A stretch of 64,000 bases of DNA from Stakelama pacifica. GTDB lineage: Bacteria; Pseudomonadota; Alphaproteobacteria; Sphingomonadales; Sphingomonadaceae. Below, one piece after another: positions 18,132 to 26,964 of this stretch. The notes below the pieces were generated by a model that searched no databases, was not told where the DNA came from, and saw only the letters and a list, made by a program, of their open reading frames with translations. Within the stretch, counting starts at the first letter, position 1, and every line of letters begins with the position of its first letter. A program made the translations under genes and the position numbers. The stretch covers positions 186,001-250,000 of the forward strand of contig NZ_SNWD01000002.1 in the NCBI RefSeq assembly GCF_004361835.1, written 5' to 3'.

Positions 18132-18794
18132 TCATGCCTCCTGAATCTGTTCGAGCCACCGGCCAAGATTGCCGGTGGTGAAATCGATGAAATCGCGGTC
18201 CGCGTCCGGCCCCTGTTCGGAGCCGTTATTGACCCACAGCGTCGCCATGCCGATCGCCTTTGCCGGTTTCAGATTGCGCGCCATATCCTCGGCGAACAGC
18301 GCCGTTTCGGGGTCGATGGCATAAGCATCGCACAGCCCGCGATACACGATCGGATCGGGCTTGGGGCGATAGCTGGTCGCGTGAATATCGTGGATCGCCT
18401 CGAACGTCTCGCCCAGCCCCAGCCGGTCGAGCACGCGCCGCGCATAGGGGCCGTCGCCATTGGTGAAGACGAGCTTGCGCCCCGGCAGCTTCGCGATCGC
18501 AGCCGCAAGCGGCGCGTCATGTTCCAGTACGTCCATTTCGACATCATGGACATAATCAAGAAAATCATGCGGATCGATCGCGTGATTTTCCATCAGCCCC
18601 CAAAGGGTCGTGCCGTGCGCATGGAAATAGTCCTTCTGCACGCGAAACGCTTCTTCCCGACCGATATCAAGCATTTGCGCGACATAATCGGTCATCCGCG
18701 CATCGATCTGCGCGAACAGATTGGCGCTCGCCGGATAGAGGGTGTTGTCCAGATCGAAGATCCAGGTGTCGATATGGGTAAGGCGTTCGATCAT
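18132..18794 (-). CDS. HAD pyrimidine 5'-nucleotidase
   Basis: A 220-residue HAD phosphatase of the Sdt1/YjjG-like pyrimidine 5'-nucleotidase group. Motif I is FDLDNTLYP with D14 and D16, motif [12 protein letters not shown], and motif [16 protein letters not shown]. The helical cap between motifs I and II is intact. It would dephosphorylate UMP/CMP-type nucleotides. It is first in a two-gene unit with dapD, and its stop codon is embedded in the dapD ribosome-binding region. The pairing with dapD is seen in other sphingomonads and need not be functional. Confidence 0.87.
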   Translation of the reverse strand: MIERLTHIDTWIFDLDNTLYPASANLFAQIDARMTDYVAQMLDIGREEAFRVQKDYFHAHGTTLWGLMENHAIDPHDFLDYVHDVEMDVLEHDAPLAAAIAKLPGRKLVFTNGDGPYARRVLDRLGLGETFEAIHDIHATSYRPKPDPIVYRGLCDAYAIDPETALFAEDMARNLKPAKAIGMATLWVNNGSEQGPDADRDFIDFTTGNLGRWLEQIQEA

Positions 18795-18930
18795 GACGAT
18801 CCGCGATCTAGGCCGCTACGCCACGCGGGGCAATGGCGCTCGCATTTTCGTTCGAATGGCGCTGCTCACCGGTAGCTAGGGATTATTACGGGTGCGGGTT
18901 GTTACGCGACTGGCGGCCATGGCGCACCTC

Positions 18931-18936
18931 TATAAT
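18931..18936 (+). promoter_or_regulatory. Candidate -10 box of a leaderless transcript
   Basis: A perfect TATAAT ends 7 nt before the ATG at 18944. The expected transcription start would therefore fall on or next to the start codon, and no Shine-Dalgarno sequence is present. No good -35 box was found at 16-18 bp, so this is tentative. Confidence 0.35.
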
Positions 18937-18943
18937 TCTCATC

Positions 18944-21289
18944 ATGCGACCGATGAACCTCAAAAACATGTTTCTGGGCTCCACCATGGTTGCGGGCGCG
19001 CTCGCGACGTCCGGCTGTGGCGGCAGCGGAAGCAGTGCCGGTTCGACGCCGCCCCCGGCGTCCGCCGCGCCCGCCCCCCTTCCCAATCCGTCACCGACGC
19101 CGACGCCCGTTACGACGCCTGCCCCCGCGCCCGCCGCCCCCCGTCCGAACATCAACTACGATACCGGCGAATATCGTAACTCGGTCGGAGCGGTTTCGAT
19201 GAACGCCATCACGGCCTATCAGGCCGGAGCCACGGGCAACGGCGTTGTCGCCGGAATCGTCGATACCGGCATTGATCTGGAAAGTCAGGAATTCGGCGAC
19301 CGGCTGCTTGCCGCATCGCGCAATGTCGCTGGCGGCGCGAGCGTCGACGATGTGTCAGGCCATGGCACCGCAGTTGCTTTCACCCTTGCCGGGCGGCGCA
19401 ACGATACCGGCTCGCACGGCGTCGCCTTCGACGCGCAGCTGTTCGTGGCGCGCGGCGACACGCCGGGAAGCTGCATGCAGGAAATGGCAGGCAGCGCCAG
19501 CGATGGCTGTCTGTTCAGCGAAAGCGCAATCGCGGCCGGAGTCGATGCGGCCCGCAATGCCGGCGCGCGGGTAATCAACCTGTCGCTGGGCGGCGATGCG
19601 GCGGGAAATCAGGTGCGTCAGGCGCTGGCACGCGCGACTGCGGCAGGGATCATCGTGGTGATCAGCGCGGGCAATGACGGCAAGGCGGACCCTGACGGCT
19701 TTTCGCTTCCGGCGCTCGATGCGGCGGTGTCCAAAGGGCTGATCATCATCGCCGGGTCGGTCGATTCGTCGGATCGAATTTCGAATTTCAGCAACCGCGC
19801 AGGCACCGGTGCCGCGCACTATCTGACCGCGGTGGGCGAGGGCGTGCGCGCGCCCGGTGCCGAGGGCATGCCGCTGCTCTGGTCGGGAACATCCTTTTCC
19901 GCGCCGCAGATCGCGGGCGCGGTCGCGCTGCTCGCCCAGGCCTTTCCCAACCTTACCGGCAAGCAGATTGTCGAGCTGTTGTTCCGCACGGCGCGTGACG
20001 CCGGGGCGGCGGGGATCGATTCGGTCTATGGCAACGGCGTTCTCGACCTCACCGAAGCATTCCGTCCGCAGGGCACGATGGCGGTTGCGGGAACCGGCGC
20101 GACGGCGTCGACGAGCGTGAACGCAACGCTTTCCGCGCCGATGGGCGATGCGATGACCGGGTCGCTCCAGACGCTGATACTCGATTCCTATGACCGCGCC
20201 TTTACGATGGAGATCGGCGGAACGGTGCGCAGCGCGGCGCCGCGCACCATGCTGGCCTCAGCGCTCACTGACGGCTATCGCACGCTGGGCGCGGGCAATG
20301 GCCGGATCGGGATCGCGGTGACCGTCGCGCCCGGTGCGTCGGATACGGCGTGGCAGCCGCTCAGCCTGGGAATCGATGAGGCGACCCGCGCACGCGGTAT
20401 GGCGGCCAGCATCGCCACGCGGCTGAGCGAAAACCTCTCCTTCGCCATCGCTACCTCGCAAAGCGGCACCGCGCTTGCCGCCGGTCTTGCCGGGGCGTCG
20501 CAGCCCGCATTTCTGATCGCCGCCGATCCCACGCAGAGCAGCGGTTTCGCTGCCGCTGCCGATGTTTCGGCCGCGATCCGTCGCACCTTCGGCCAATGGG
20601 GCGTCAGCGCCGCGATGGAGCGCGGCTCGGCGCTCGACCGTGCCCCTGAGCCGATGGAAGCGGCACGCGGCCGCTGGGACCGGTACGGCTATTATCGCTC
20701 CACCCTCGCGGTAGACCGGGCGTTCGGTGCGGTTCGCACCAGCGCCGCGCTGACCCGGCTGGATGAGAGCGAAAGCGTGCTCGGCGCGCATTTCAACGGT
20801 TCGCTGGGCGGCGCTCGCGCAGTGACATGGTTCGCGGATATCGGCGCGCGCGCCGATCTGGGCGATGGCTGGTCGCTGGGCGCAAGCGCGCGGCAGGGCT
20901 GGACCCGGGCAAGCCTTACCGCCGGAATCGCCGGTGGCGGCGCGATTCGCACGACAGGCTATGCGTTCGATATCGGACGGCGCGATGTCGCGGTCGCGGG
21001 CGACCGGCTAGCGCTGCGGATCAGCCAGCCGCTGCGCGTCGCTTCGGGCGGACTGGACCTCAGCCTGCCGGTTGCATGGGACTATAAGAGCAGCAGTGTT
21101 TCGGCGTTCCGGGTGCAGCGGCTCAACCTCGCGCCGCAGGGTCGCGAAGTCGATGCCGAACTGGGCTATGCCCGCCCGCTTGGGGAGGGACAGGTTTCGG
21201 GCAATGTCTTCTATCGCCGCGATCCCGGCAATATCGCCGCGCTGTCCGACGATTATGGGGTGGCGTTGCGCTTCTCGACCGGCTTCTGA
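18944..21289 (+). CDS. S8 subtilisin-like protease with C-terminal autotransporter-like barrel
   Basis: The 781-residue product has a signal sequence with a Cys-containing end (ALATSGCGGSG), then a Pro/Ala/Thr-rich linker (about 35-68). The subtilase domain follows, with Asp in GIVDTGID (about 107), His in SGHGTAVA (about 140) and Ser in SGTSFSAP (about 317). Residues 380-781 are beta-strand-rich and end in ALRFSTGF, with the terminal Phe expected of an outer-membrane barrel. It is thus a probable self-exposing surface protease. Start: ATG 18944 (or 18953); longer starts add a non-signal-like extension. The Cys is not in a textbook lipobox, since Thr occupies -3. Confidence 0.85.
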   Translation: MRPMNLKNMFLGSTMVAGALATSGCGGSGSSAGSTPPPASAAPAPLPNPSPTPTPVTTPAPAPAAPRPNINYDTGEYRNSVGAVSMNAITAYQAGATGNGVVAGIVDTGIDLESQEFGDRLLAASRNVAGGASVDDVSGHGTAVAFTLAGRRNDTGSHGVAFDAQLFVARGDTPGSCMQEMAGSASDGCLFSESAIAAGVDAARNAGARVINLSLGGDAAGNQVRQALARATAAGIIVVISAGNDGKADPDGFSLPALDAAVSKGLIIIAGSVDSSDRISNFSNRAGTGAAHYLTAVGEGVRAPGAEGMPLLWSGTSFSAPQIAGAVALLAQAFPNLTGKQIVELLFRTARDAGAAGIDSVYGNGVLDLTEAFRPQGTMAVAGTGATASTSVNATLSAPMGDAMTGSLQTLILDSYDRAFTMEIGGTVRSAAPRTMLASALTDGYRTLGAGNGRIGIAVTVAPGASDTAWQPLSLGIDEATRARGMAASIATRLSENLSFAIATSQSGTALAAGLAGASQPAFLIAADPTQSSGFAAAADVSAAIRRTFGQWGVSAAMERGSALDRAPEPMEAARGRWDRYGYYRSTLAVDRAFGAVRTSAALTRLDESESVLGAHFNGSLGGARAVTWFADIGARADLGDGWSLGASARQGWTRASLTAGIAGGGAIRTTGYAFDIGRRDVAVAGDRLALRISQPLRVASGGLDLSLPVAWDYKSSSVSAFRVQRLNLAPQGREVDAELGYARPLGEGQVSGNVFYRRDPGNIAALSDDYGVALRFSTGF

Positions 21290-21337
21290 TTTCGACAGGG
21301 GTGGAAGCGGGGGAAGCGAACCACCATCTGAAGCAGC

Positions 21338-22348
21338 ATGACCGGCTATTCTCTGCTCGACCTCGTCCCCATCATCGAAGGGGGCGATGCGTCGCTCGCC
21401 CTCGCCCATGCCGCCGATCTGGCGCGGCAGGCGGAGCAAAGCGGCTATAATCGCTATTGGGTCGCCGAACATCACGGCATGCCCGGCATCGCAAGCGCCG
21501 CGACTTCGGTCGTGATCGGCCATATCGCGGGCGCGACAAAGACGATCCGCGTCGGCGCGGGCGGCATCATGCTGCCCAATCATGCGCCGCTGGTGATCGC
21601 CGAACAGTTCGGCACGCTGGACGCGCTCTATCCCGGACGGATCGACCTCGGCCTTGGCCGCGCACCGGGATCGGATCAGACGGTATCGCGCGCGCTGCGC
21701 CGGACGCTGGAAAGCGATCCGCAGCAATTCCCGCGCGACGTGATGGAGCTGCAAAGCTATTTCGCCGATGACGGCCAAACCGGCGTGCGCGCCGTGCCCG
21801 GCGGCGGGGCGAAGGTGCCGCTCTGGATTTTGGGCTCCAGCCTGTTCGGCGCACAGCTCGCTGCGGCGCTGGGCCTTCCTTACGCATTTGCCTCGCATTT
21901 CGCGCCTGCCGCGCTCGATCAGGCGATCGCTATCTATCGCCGCGATTTCAAACCCTCGGCACAGCTTTCGAAACCGCATGTCATGCTCGGCTTCAACGTG
22001 ATCGCCGCCGACAGCGATGAAGAGGCCGAATATCTTGCCACCTCGCAGCAACAGGCCTTTGTGGCGATCCGCACCGGACGCGCGATCAAATTGCCGCCGC
22101 CGGTGGCCGGATATCGCGATACTTTGGGCGCGCACGGCAATGCTGTGCTCGATCAGGTGCTCGAATGTTCGGCGATCGGATCGCGCGAAACCGTGGCGCG
22201 TGGCCTTGCTGCGTTCATCGAGCGGACGGGGGCCGACGAGTTGATGCTGACCGGCGGGATTTACGATGCCGAAAAGCGGCGGCGCTCCTTCGCCCTCGCG
22301 GCGGAAGCGATGCAGTCGCTCGGCGCGCAAGCGGCGGCGGCCGAATAA
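21338..22348 (+). CDS. LLM-class flavin-dependent oxidoreductase
   Basis: A 336-residue luciferase-like monooxygenase of the single-component type that resembles E. coli YhbW. It has the TIM-barrel landmarks [28 protein letters not shown], and [15 protein letters not shown], all typical of this subgroup. It should use FMNH2 supplied by a separate reductase; the substrate is unknown. It follows the protease by 48 bp on the same strand, but no functional link is evident. Confidence 0.9.
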   Translation: MTGYSLLDLVPIIEGGDASLALAHAADLARQAEQSGYNRYWVAEHHGMPGIASAATSVVIGHIAGATKTIRVGAGGIMLPNHAPLVIAEQFGTLDALYPGRIDLGLGRAPGSDQTVSRALRRTLESDPQQFPRDVMELQSYFADDGQTGVRAVPGGGAKVPLWILGSSLFGAQLAAALGLPYAFASHFAPAALDQAIAIYRRDFKPSAQLSKPHVMLGFNVIAADSDEEAEYLATSQQQAFVAIRTGRAIKLPPPVAGYRDTLGAHGNAVLDQVLECSAIGSRETVARGLAAFIERTGADELMLTGGIYDAEKRRRSFALAAEAMQSLGAQAAAAE

Positions 22349-22365
22349 CCCCCGCCGCCGGCTTT

Positions 22366-22539
22366 TCAGACGCGTGCAGGCAAAGGCCGCGCGCGCATCG
22401 CCTGATTGACCACCGCGCAGTAGCGGTTGCGGATCGCGTCATGCGCGGCGGCGGCGACGGGGCTGGTCGCGGCGATCGCCATGATCGCCTCTTCCTCCGC
22501 GCGGCGCGACAAATAGCATATGTCCGGTGTCGGGGTCAT
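22366..22539 (-). CDS. Small uncharacterised protein, 57 aa
   Basis: A 57-codon frame beginning MTPTPDICYLSRRAEEEAIM and ending in ARPLPARV. GAGGAGAG lies 6 nt before the ATG, one of the best ribosome sites in the window. The YLSRRAEEE start followed by an Ala-rich helix resembles many small sphingomonad proteins of unknown role that begin Y-x-x-RRA-x-EE. Two cysteines, no signal peptide, no membrane helix. It lies between the LLM oxidoreductase (convergent) and the sensor kinase gene (same strand, 96 bp upstream). Confidence 0.7.
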   Translation of the reverse strand: MTPTPDICYLSRRAEEEAIMAIAATSPVAAAAHDAIRNRYCAVVNQAMRARPLPARV

Positions 22540-22635
22540 CGCTGGCTCTCCTCAATTCCCCTTATGGAATCAGGCTATTAGCAGCGATTCGTGGCAGCGG
22601 GATGACCGGCGGCGCGGCTGATCCGCAAAATCACC

Positions 22636-24006
22636 TCACCCCGCCGCGGGCAGACGCAGTCGAACGAGCAATCCGCCCAGATCCTCGCTCTCCTCCAGGC
22701 TCGCCGTGCCTTCGTAAATTTCGGCGACATCGCGGACAATGGCGAGGCCAAGCCCGGTGCCCGGCTTGCCCGTGTCGAGCCGGACGCCGCGTTCGAACAG
22801 GCGCTGGCGATCCGCCTCCTCGATGCCCGCGCCGTCATCCTCCACCATGATCTCGACAAAGCCAGCTTCGGCGCGCGCGGTGATGAACACGCTGCCGCCG
22901 CCATATTTTGCGGCATTTTCGACGAGGTTGCCGAGAATCTCCTCCAGATCCTGCCGCTCGATATGCGCGACCAGACCGGGCGAGGAATCGGTGTCGATCC
23001 GGACATGCGGATAAAGGCGCGACACCGCGCGCTCGACTGCCTCCACCGAAGCGCTGACATCGGCGCGGCTATGCGACGAACCACGCCGCCCGACCGCGCG
23101 GGCCCGGGCAAGATGGTGGTCGACCTGACGCCGCATCGTCCGCGCTTCGCGCACCACCGTCTGCGACAATTCGCCCGACTGGGCGCTGGCGGCGTTCATG
23201 ATGACGGTCAGCGGCGTTTTGAGTGCGTGGGCAAGATTGCCGGCATGGCGGCGCGCCTCCTCCGCCTGACGATCATTATGCGCGACCAGCGCGTTCAGTT
23301 CCTCGACCATCGGCGCGACTTCGCTCGGCATCTCGCCCTCGATCCGGGTGATTTCGCCCGCGCGCAGCCGCGCAATCGCGATTCTCAGCTTGCGCAGCGG
23401 GATCAGCCCGTACCAGGTCTGCAGCACCACCATGAAGATCAGCCCCAACCCGAGCACCAGAAAGCTGCGCACGATCGTCCGCCGCATCGCGTTAATCTGC
23501 TCATCAAGCGTCTGCCGGTCCTGCGCCACCTGAAACCGCCAGATAACGGTGGAGCCGGGAAGTTTCAGGTCGCGTTCGACGACGCGCAGCTTCTGATCGG
23601 GAAACTGCCCGCTGTCATATTCATGCACTTTCATGTCATGATAGGGGTGATCGACCTTCAGCAACCGATCCCAAAGCGAGCGCGAGACGAAGGGTTCGAA
23701 GCCCTTTCCCGATACCTGCCAGTACAGGCCCGAATAGGGTTCGAGGAACCGCTGATCACCCAGCGGGCGGTTGAACACCACCCCGCCGTCCGACGCGATC
23801 TGCGCCGACACCATCATCGAATTCAGCAGATATTCGAGCTGATCGTCGAAATTGCGCGTCACCGCGCTGGTCAGCACGCGGTCGAGCGCGAAGCCGCCGC
23901 CCGACAGCAGCAGCATGATCCACGCCGCGGCGATGAAGATCATACGGCGGCTGAGCGAGCCGGTTATCCGCACATAGGGGCGCGGGGGCGGAGCGGGTTC
24001 GGCCAC
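22636..24006 (-). CDS. Sensor histidine kinase (FeuQ/PhoQ-like)
   Basis: A 456-residue inner-membrane kinase. One helix lies at about 20-42 and a second at about 184-204, enclosing a periplasmic sensor of some 140 residues. A HAMP-like segment precedes the H box GNLAHALKTPLTVIMNAA, and the ATPase domain has N box ILGNLVENAAKYG, then DDGAGI and GTGLGLAIV. The AHALKTPL type of H box is shared by PhoQ and rhizobial FeuQ. The start is GTG. It lies 33 nt downstream of its response regulator and ends the PepSY-regulator-kinase operon. The stimulus cannot be read from sequence. Confidence 0.9.
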   Translation of the reverse strand: MAEPAPPPRPYVRITGSLSRRMIFIAAAWIMLLLSGGGFALDRVLTSAVTRNFDDQLEYLLNSMMVSAQIASDGGVVFNRPLGDQRFLEPYSGLYWQVSGKGFEPFVSRSLWDRLLKVDHPYHDMKVHEYDSGQFPDQKLRVVERDLKLPGSTVIWRFQVAQDRQTLDEQINAMRRTIVRSFLVLGLGLIFMVVLQTWYGLIPLRKLRIAIARLRAGEITRIEGEMPSEVAPMVEELNALVAHNDRQAEEARRHAGNLAHALKTPLTVIMNAASAQSGELSQTVVREARTMRRQVDHHLARARAVGRRGSSHSRADVSASVEAVERAVSRLYPHVRIDTDSSPGLVAHIERQDLEEILGNLVENAAKYGGGSVFITARAEAGFVEIMVEDDGAGIEEADRQRLFERGVRLDTGKPGTGLGLAIVRDVAEIYEGTASLEESEDLGGLLVRLRLPAAG

Positions 24007-24039
24007 GTTGCTGGTACGGACGGCGGACAGCGAAACGGC

Positions 24040-24717
24040 TTATTGCGCCGCTTCCTGCCCCTCATCCTCAAGACTGTAGCCAAGCCCGCGAATCGTTGTG
24101 ATCGTGTCGGCACCCAGTTTCTTGCGGATGCGCGTCACGAACACCTCGATCGTGTTCGAATCGCGGTCGAAATCCTGATCGTAAATATGTTCGATCAGCT
24201 CGGTCCGACTGACCACCTTGCCCTTATGGTGGAGCAGATAGGACAGCAGCTTATATTCCTGCGCGGTCAGCTTCACCGGGTCGCCGCTTTTGGTGACCTT
24301 GCCCGACCGGGTATCGAGCCGGATGTCGCCCGCGACCAGCTCTGCCGATGCATTGCCGCTTGCCCGGCGGATCAGCGCGCGCAGGCGGGCGATCAGTTCC
24401 TCGGTCTGGAACGGCTTGGCGACATAATCGTCCGCGCCCGCATCGAGCCCAGCCACCTTGTCCGACCAGCTGTCGCGCGCGGTCAGCACCAGAACGGGCA
24501 TTACCTTGCCCTCTTTGCGCCAGCGATCAAGCACGGTCAGCCCGTCGATTTCGGGCAGGCCGAGATCGAGCACGACCGCGTCATAGCTTTCGGTCGAGCC
24601 GAGAAAATGCCCTTCCTCACCATCCGCGGCGACATCGACCGCATAGCCGGCGCCCTCCAATGTGGATTGCAGCTGCTGCCGCAGATTGGGCTCATCCTCG
24701 ACGATCAGAACTCGCAT
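24040..24717 (-). CDS. OmpR-family response regulator (FeuP-like)
   Basis: A 225-residue regulator. The receiver domain has acidic pocket VEDE, phospho-acceptor Asp in VVLDLGLPEIDG (about 51), Thr in VLTARDSWSDK and Lys in YVAKPF. The C-terminal winged helix contains LTAQEYKLLSYLL and TIEVFVTRIRKKLG. GGGGAA lies 5 nt before the ATG. It is most like PhoP/FeuP-type regulators, which pair with kinases of the type encoded next. It sits between the PepSY gene and the kinase gene. Confidence 0.93.
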   Translation of the reverse strand: MRVLIVEDEPNLRQQLQSTLEGAGYAVDVAADGEEGHFLGSTESYDAVVLDLGLPEIDGLTVLDRWRKEGKVMPVLVLTARDSWSDKVAGLDAGADDYVAKPFQTEELIARLRALIRRASGNASAELVAGDIRLDTRSGKVTKSGDPVKLTAQEYKLLSYLLHHKGKVVSRTELIEHIYDQDFDRDSNTIEVFVTRIRKKLGADTITTIRGLGYSLEDEGQEAAQ

Positions 24718-24749
24718 CTCGTTCCCCTATATTGTCCCGCGCCGCCCGA

Positions 24750-25067
24750 TCAGCCGCCGGTGCGTCGCAAAATATGGCCCGATCGGCCATCGACATCGAC
24801 CCAGATCACCGCGCCCGCTCGCAGGAATTTCAACGTATATACGGCGGAATCGGGCTCGAAATCGAACCCCAGATATTGTGCGTCGGGCATTTGCGACACC
24901 ACCCGGCGCAGAATTTCCCGCATCGGCAGGATTCGCCCGGCCTCACGCGCCTCGCGCGCAGCGTTCTGATCGCTGCGGCGCGACTGCGCTTCGGCTGGGG
25001 CCTCGATGACGCCGACGGCGCAAAGGGCCAAAAGGGCAAAAGCAACCATTCGCATTTCGGTTGGCAT
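24750..25067 (-). CDS. Exported PepSY-domain protein
   Basis: A 105-residue protein with an N-terminal signal sequence (MRMVAFALLALCAVGV..APAEA) and one PepSY domain from about residue 45 (ILPMREILRRV...YLGFDFEP...YTLKFLRAG..IWVDVDGRSG). PepSY proteins are small periplasmic modules often next to two-component genes, where they may tune the sensor. It is the first gene of the three-gene operon with the response regulator and kinase. An ATG at 25055 is an equally good start. Divergent from uup. Confidence 0.85.
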   Translation of the reverse strand: MPTEMRMVAFALLALCAVGVIEAPAEAQSRRSDQNAAREAREAGRILPMREILRRVVSQMPDAQYLGFDFEPDSAVYTLKFLRAGAVIWVDVDGRSGHILRRTGG

Positions 25068-25163
25068 AGCTTGAGCGCGTTGAACAGCCTGTGAATGAAG
25101 CCGGTGGGTCGGTGAAACGTGCGTGCTTGCGAATTGGCTCCCCCGCGCCTACCTGCCGACGCC

Positions 25164-26948
25164 ATGGCGGCACCGGTTCTGGCTTATGAAAATCTTGGTC
25201 TCCAGCAAGGCGCTGGATGGCTGTTTCGAGATCTCAACGTCTTTATCGGCGAACGCGACCGGCTGGCGCTGATCGGGCGCAACGGCGCGGGCAAGACGAC
25301 GCTGATGAAGCTGATCGGCGATACCATCGAAGCGGATGAGGGCCGCCGCGTCATCCGGCCGGGTGTCAAAGTGGTGATGCTGGAGCAGGAACCGGCGATC
25401 GCGCAATTCGATACGCTGCTCGATTTCGTGCTCTCGGGCGACGATGCTCCCGAAAAATATGCTGCCGAAGCGATTGCCGATCAGCTGGGCATCGACCTGT
25501 CGCGCCCGGCAAAGACCGCCAGCGGCGGCGAACGGCGGCGGGCCGCGATCGCCCGCGCATTGGGGCAGGAGCCCGATGTGCTGCTGCTCGACGAACCGAC
25601 CAACCATCTCGATCTCGCCGCGATCGACTGGCTGGAGGACTGGCTCACGCGGTTCAACGGCGCGTTCGTGGTGATCAGCCATGACCGTACCTTCCTCACC
25701 CGCCTGACCCGCCAGACGCTGTGGCTCGACCGCGGTTCGCTTCGCCGCAACGAAGTCGGGTTCGGCGGCTATGAGGCATGGACCGAGCAGGTGTTCGCCG
25801 AAGAAGCACGCGCCGCCGAGAAGCTGGATGCCAAGCTGAAGATCGAGGCGCACTGGCTTGAACGCGGCGTCACTGCGCGGCGCAAGCGCAATCAGGGGCG
25901 GCTCGAAAAGCTGCACCAGATGCGCGCCACCCGCGCCGCAATGATCGGCCCGGCGGGCACCGCCAAGCTGGCCGTGCAGAGCGATGATTCGAAGACCAAG
26001 ATCGTCATCGACGCAGATTCGGTGAACAAGACCTATGGCGATCGCACGATCATCCGCGATTTCTCGCTGCGGGTGCAGCGCGGCGACCGGATCGGCGTGG
26101 TCGGCGCGAACGGCGCGGGCAAGACGACGCTGCTCAAACTGCTCACCGGCGAGATCGAACCCGATAGCGGCACGATCACGCGCGCCAAAACGCTGGACGG
26201 TATCTTCATCGATCAGCAGCGCAGCCTGATGTCGCCTGAAAAACAGGTGCGCGACATTCTGGCCGAGGGCGGCGACTGGGTCGATGTGCGCGGCACCCGC
26301 AAACATGTTCAGGGCTATCTGAAGGAGTTTCTGTTCGACCCCTCGCTGATCGATGCGAAGGTCGGCACGCTGTCGGGCGGCGAACAGTCGCGCCTGTTGC
26401 TGGCGCGTGAATTTGCGCGGTCGTCGAACCTGCTGGTGCTCGACGAGCCGACCAACGATCTCGACCTCGAAACGCTCGACCTGCTGCAGGAAGTGATCGC
26501 CGATTATGAAGGCACGGTGCTGATCGTCAGCCATGACCGCGACTTTCTGGATCGTACCGTGACGATCACGCTCGGCCTCGACGGTTCGGGCACGGTCGAT
26601 GTGATCGCGGGCGGCTATGCCGATTGGGAAGCGAAGCGCAAGCCGAAGCCCGAAGCGAAAGCAAAGGGAAAGGGCGGCGGCGGATCGGGCGGCGCGGCAC
26701 CCAAAGCGAAGCCGACCAAATTAAGCTATAAGGATCAGCGCGATTACGACCTGCTGCCCGGCCGGATCGAAGAGATCGATGCTGCCATCGAGCGCGATGA
26801 GGCGAAGCTCGCCGACCCCGACCTGTTCACCAGCGACCCCGATGCTTTTGCCGCGCTGACCCGGGGGCTGGAAAAGCTGCGCGACGAAAAAGAGGCGGCT
26901 GAGTTGCGCTGGCTGGAACTTGCCGAGCAGATCGAAGCGCTGGGCTGA
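25164..26948 (+). CDS. uup: ABC-F ATPase, Uup type
   Basis: A 594-residue soluble protein with two ABC domains and no membrane segments. Domain 1 has Walker A GRNGAGKTT (about 38-46), signature SGGERRR and Walker B LLLDEPTNHLD. Domain 2 has GANGAGKTT, LSGGEQSR and LVLDEPTNDLD. An Arg/Lys-rich linker lies between them (WLERGVTARRKRNQGRLEK). The C-terminal 90 residues form the coiled coil typical of Uup, after a Lys/Gly/Ala-rich spacer. ABC-F proteins act on the ribosome, and Uup also binds branched DNA. The start at 25164 is where homologues begin; an upstream ATG at 25119 adds 15 unlikely residues. Confidence 0.92.
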   Translation: MAAPVLAYENLGLQQGAGWLFRDLNVFIGERDRLALIGRNGAGKTTLMKLIGDTIEADEGRRVIRPGVKVVMLEQEPAIAQFDTLLDFVLSGDDAPEKYAAEAIADQLGIDLSRPAKTASGGERRRAAIARALGQEPDVLLLDEPTNHLDLAAIDWLEDWLTRFNGAFVVISHDRTFLTRLTRQTLWLDRGSLRRNEVGFGGYEAWTEQVFAEEARAAEKLDAKLKIEAHWLERGVTARRKRNQGRLEKLHQMRATRAAMIGPAGTAKLAVQSDDSKTKIVIDADSVNKTYGDRTIIRDFSLRVQRGDRIGVVGANGAGKTTLLKLLTGEIEPDSGTITRAKTLDGIFIDQQRSLMSPEKQVRDILAEGGDWVDVRGTRKHVQGYLKEFLFDPSLIDAKVGTLSGGEQSRLLLAREFARSSNLLVLDEPTNDLDLETLDLLQEVIADYEGTVLIVSHDRDFLDRTVTITLGLDGSGTVDVIAGGYADWEAKRKPKPEAKAKGKGGGGSGGAAPKAKPTKLSYKDQRDYDLLPGRIEEIDAAIERDEAKLADPDLFTSDPDAFAALTRGLEKLRDEKEAAELRWLELAEQIEALG

Positions 26949-26964
26949 CCCCCGGCCGTTGCGG

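Noticed and set aside
26641..26730. Low-complexity Lys/Gly/Ala run in uup as a repeat element
   Set aside because: It is the normal flexible linker before the C-terminal coiled coil of Uup proteins and stays in frame.
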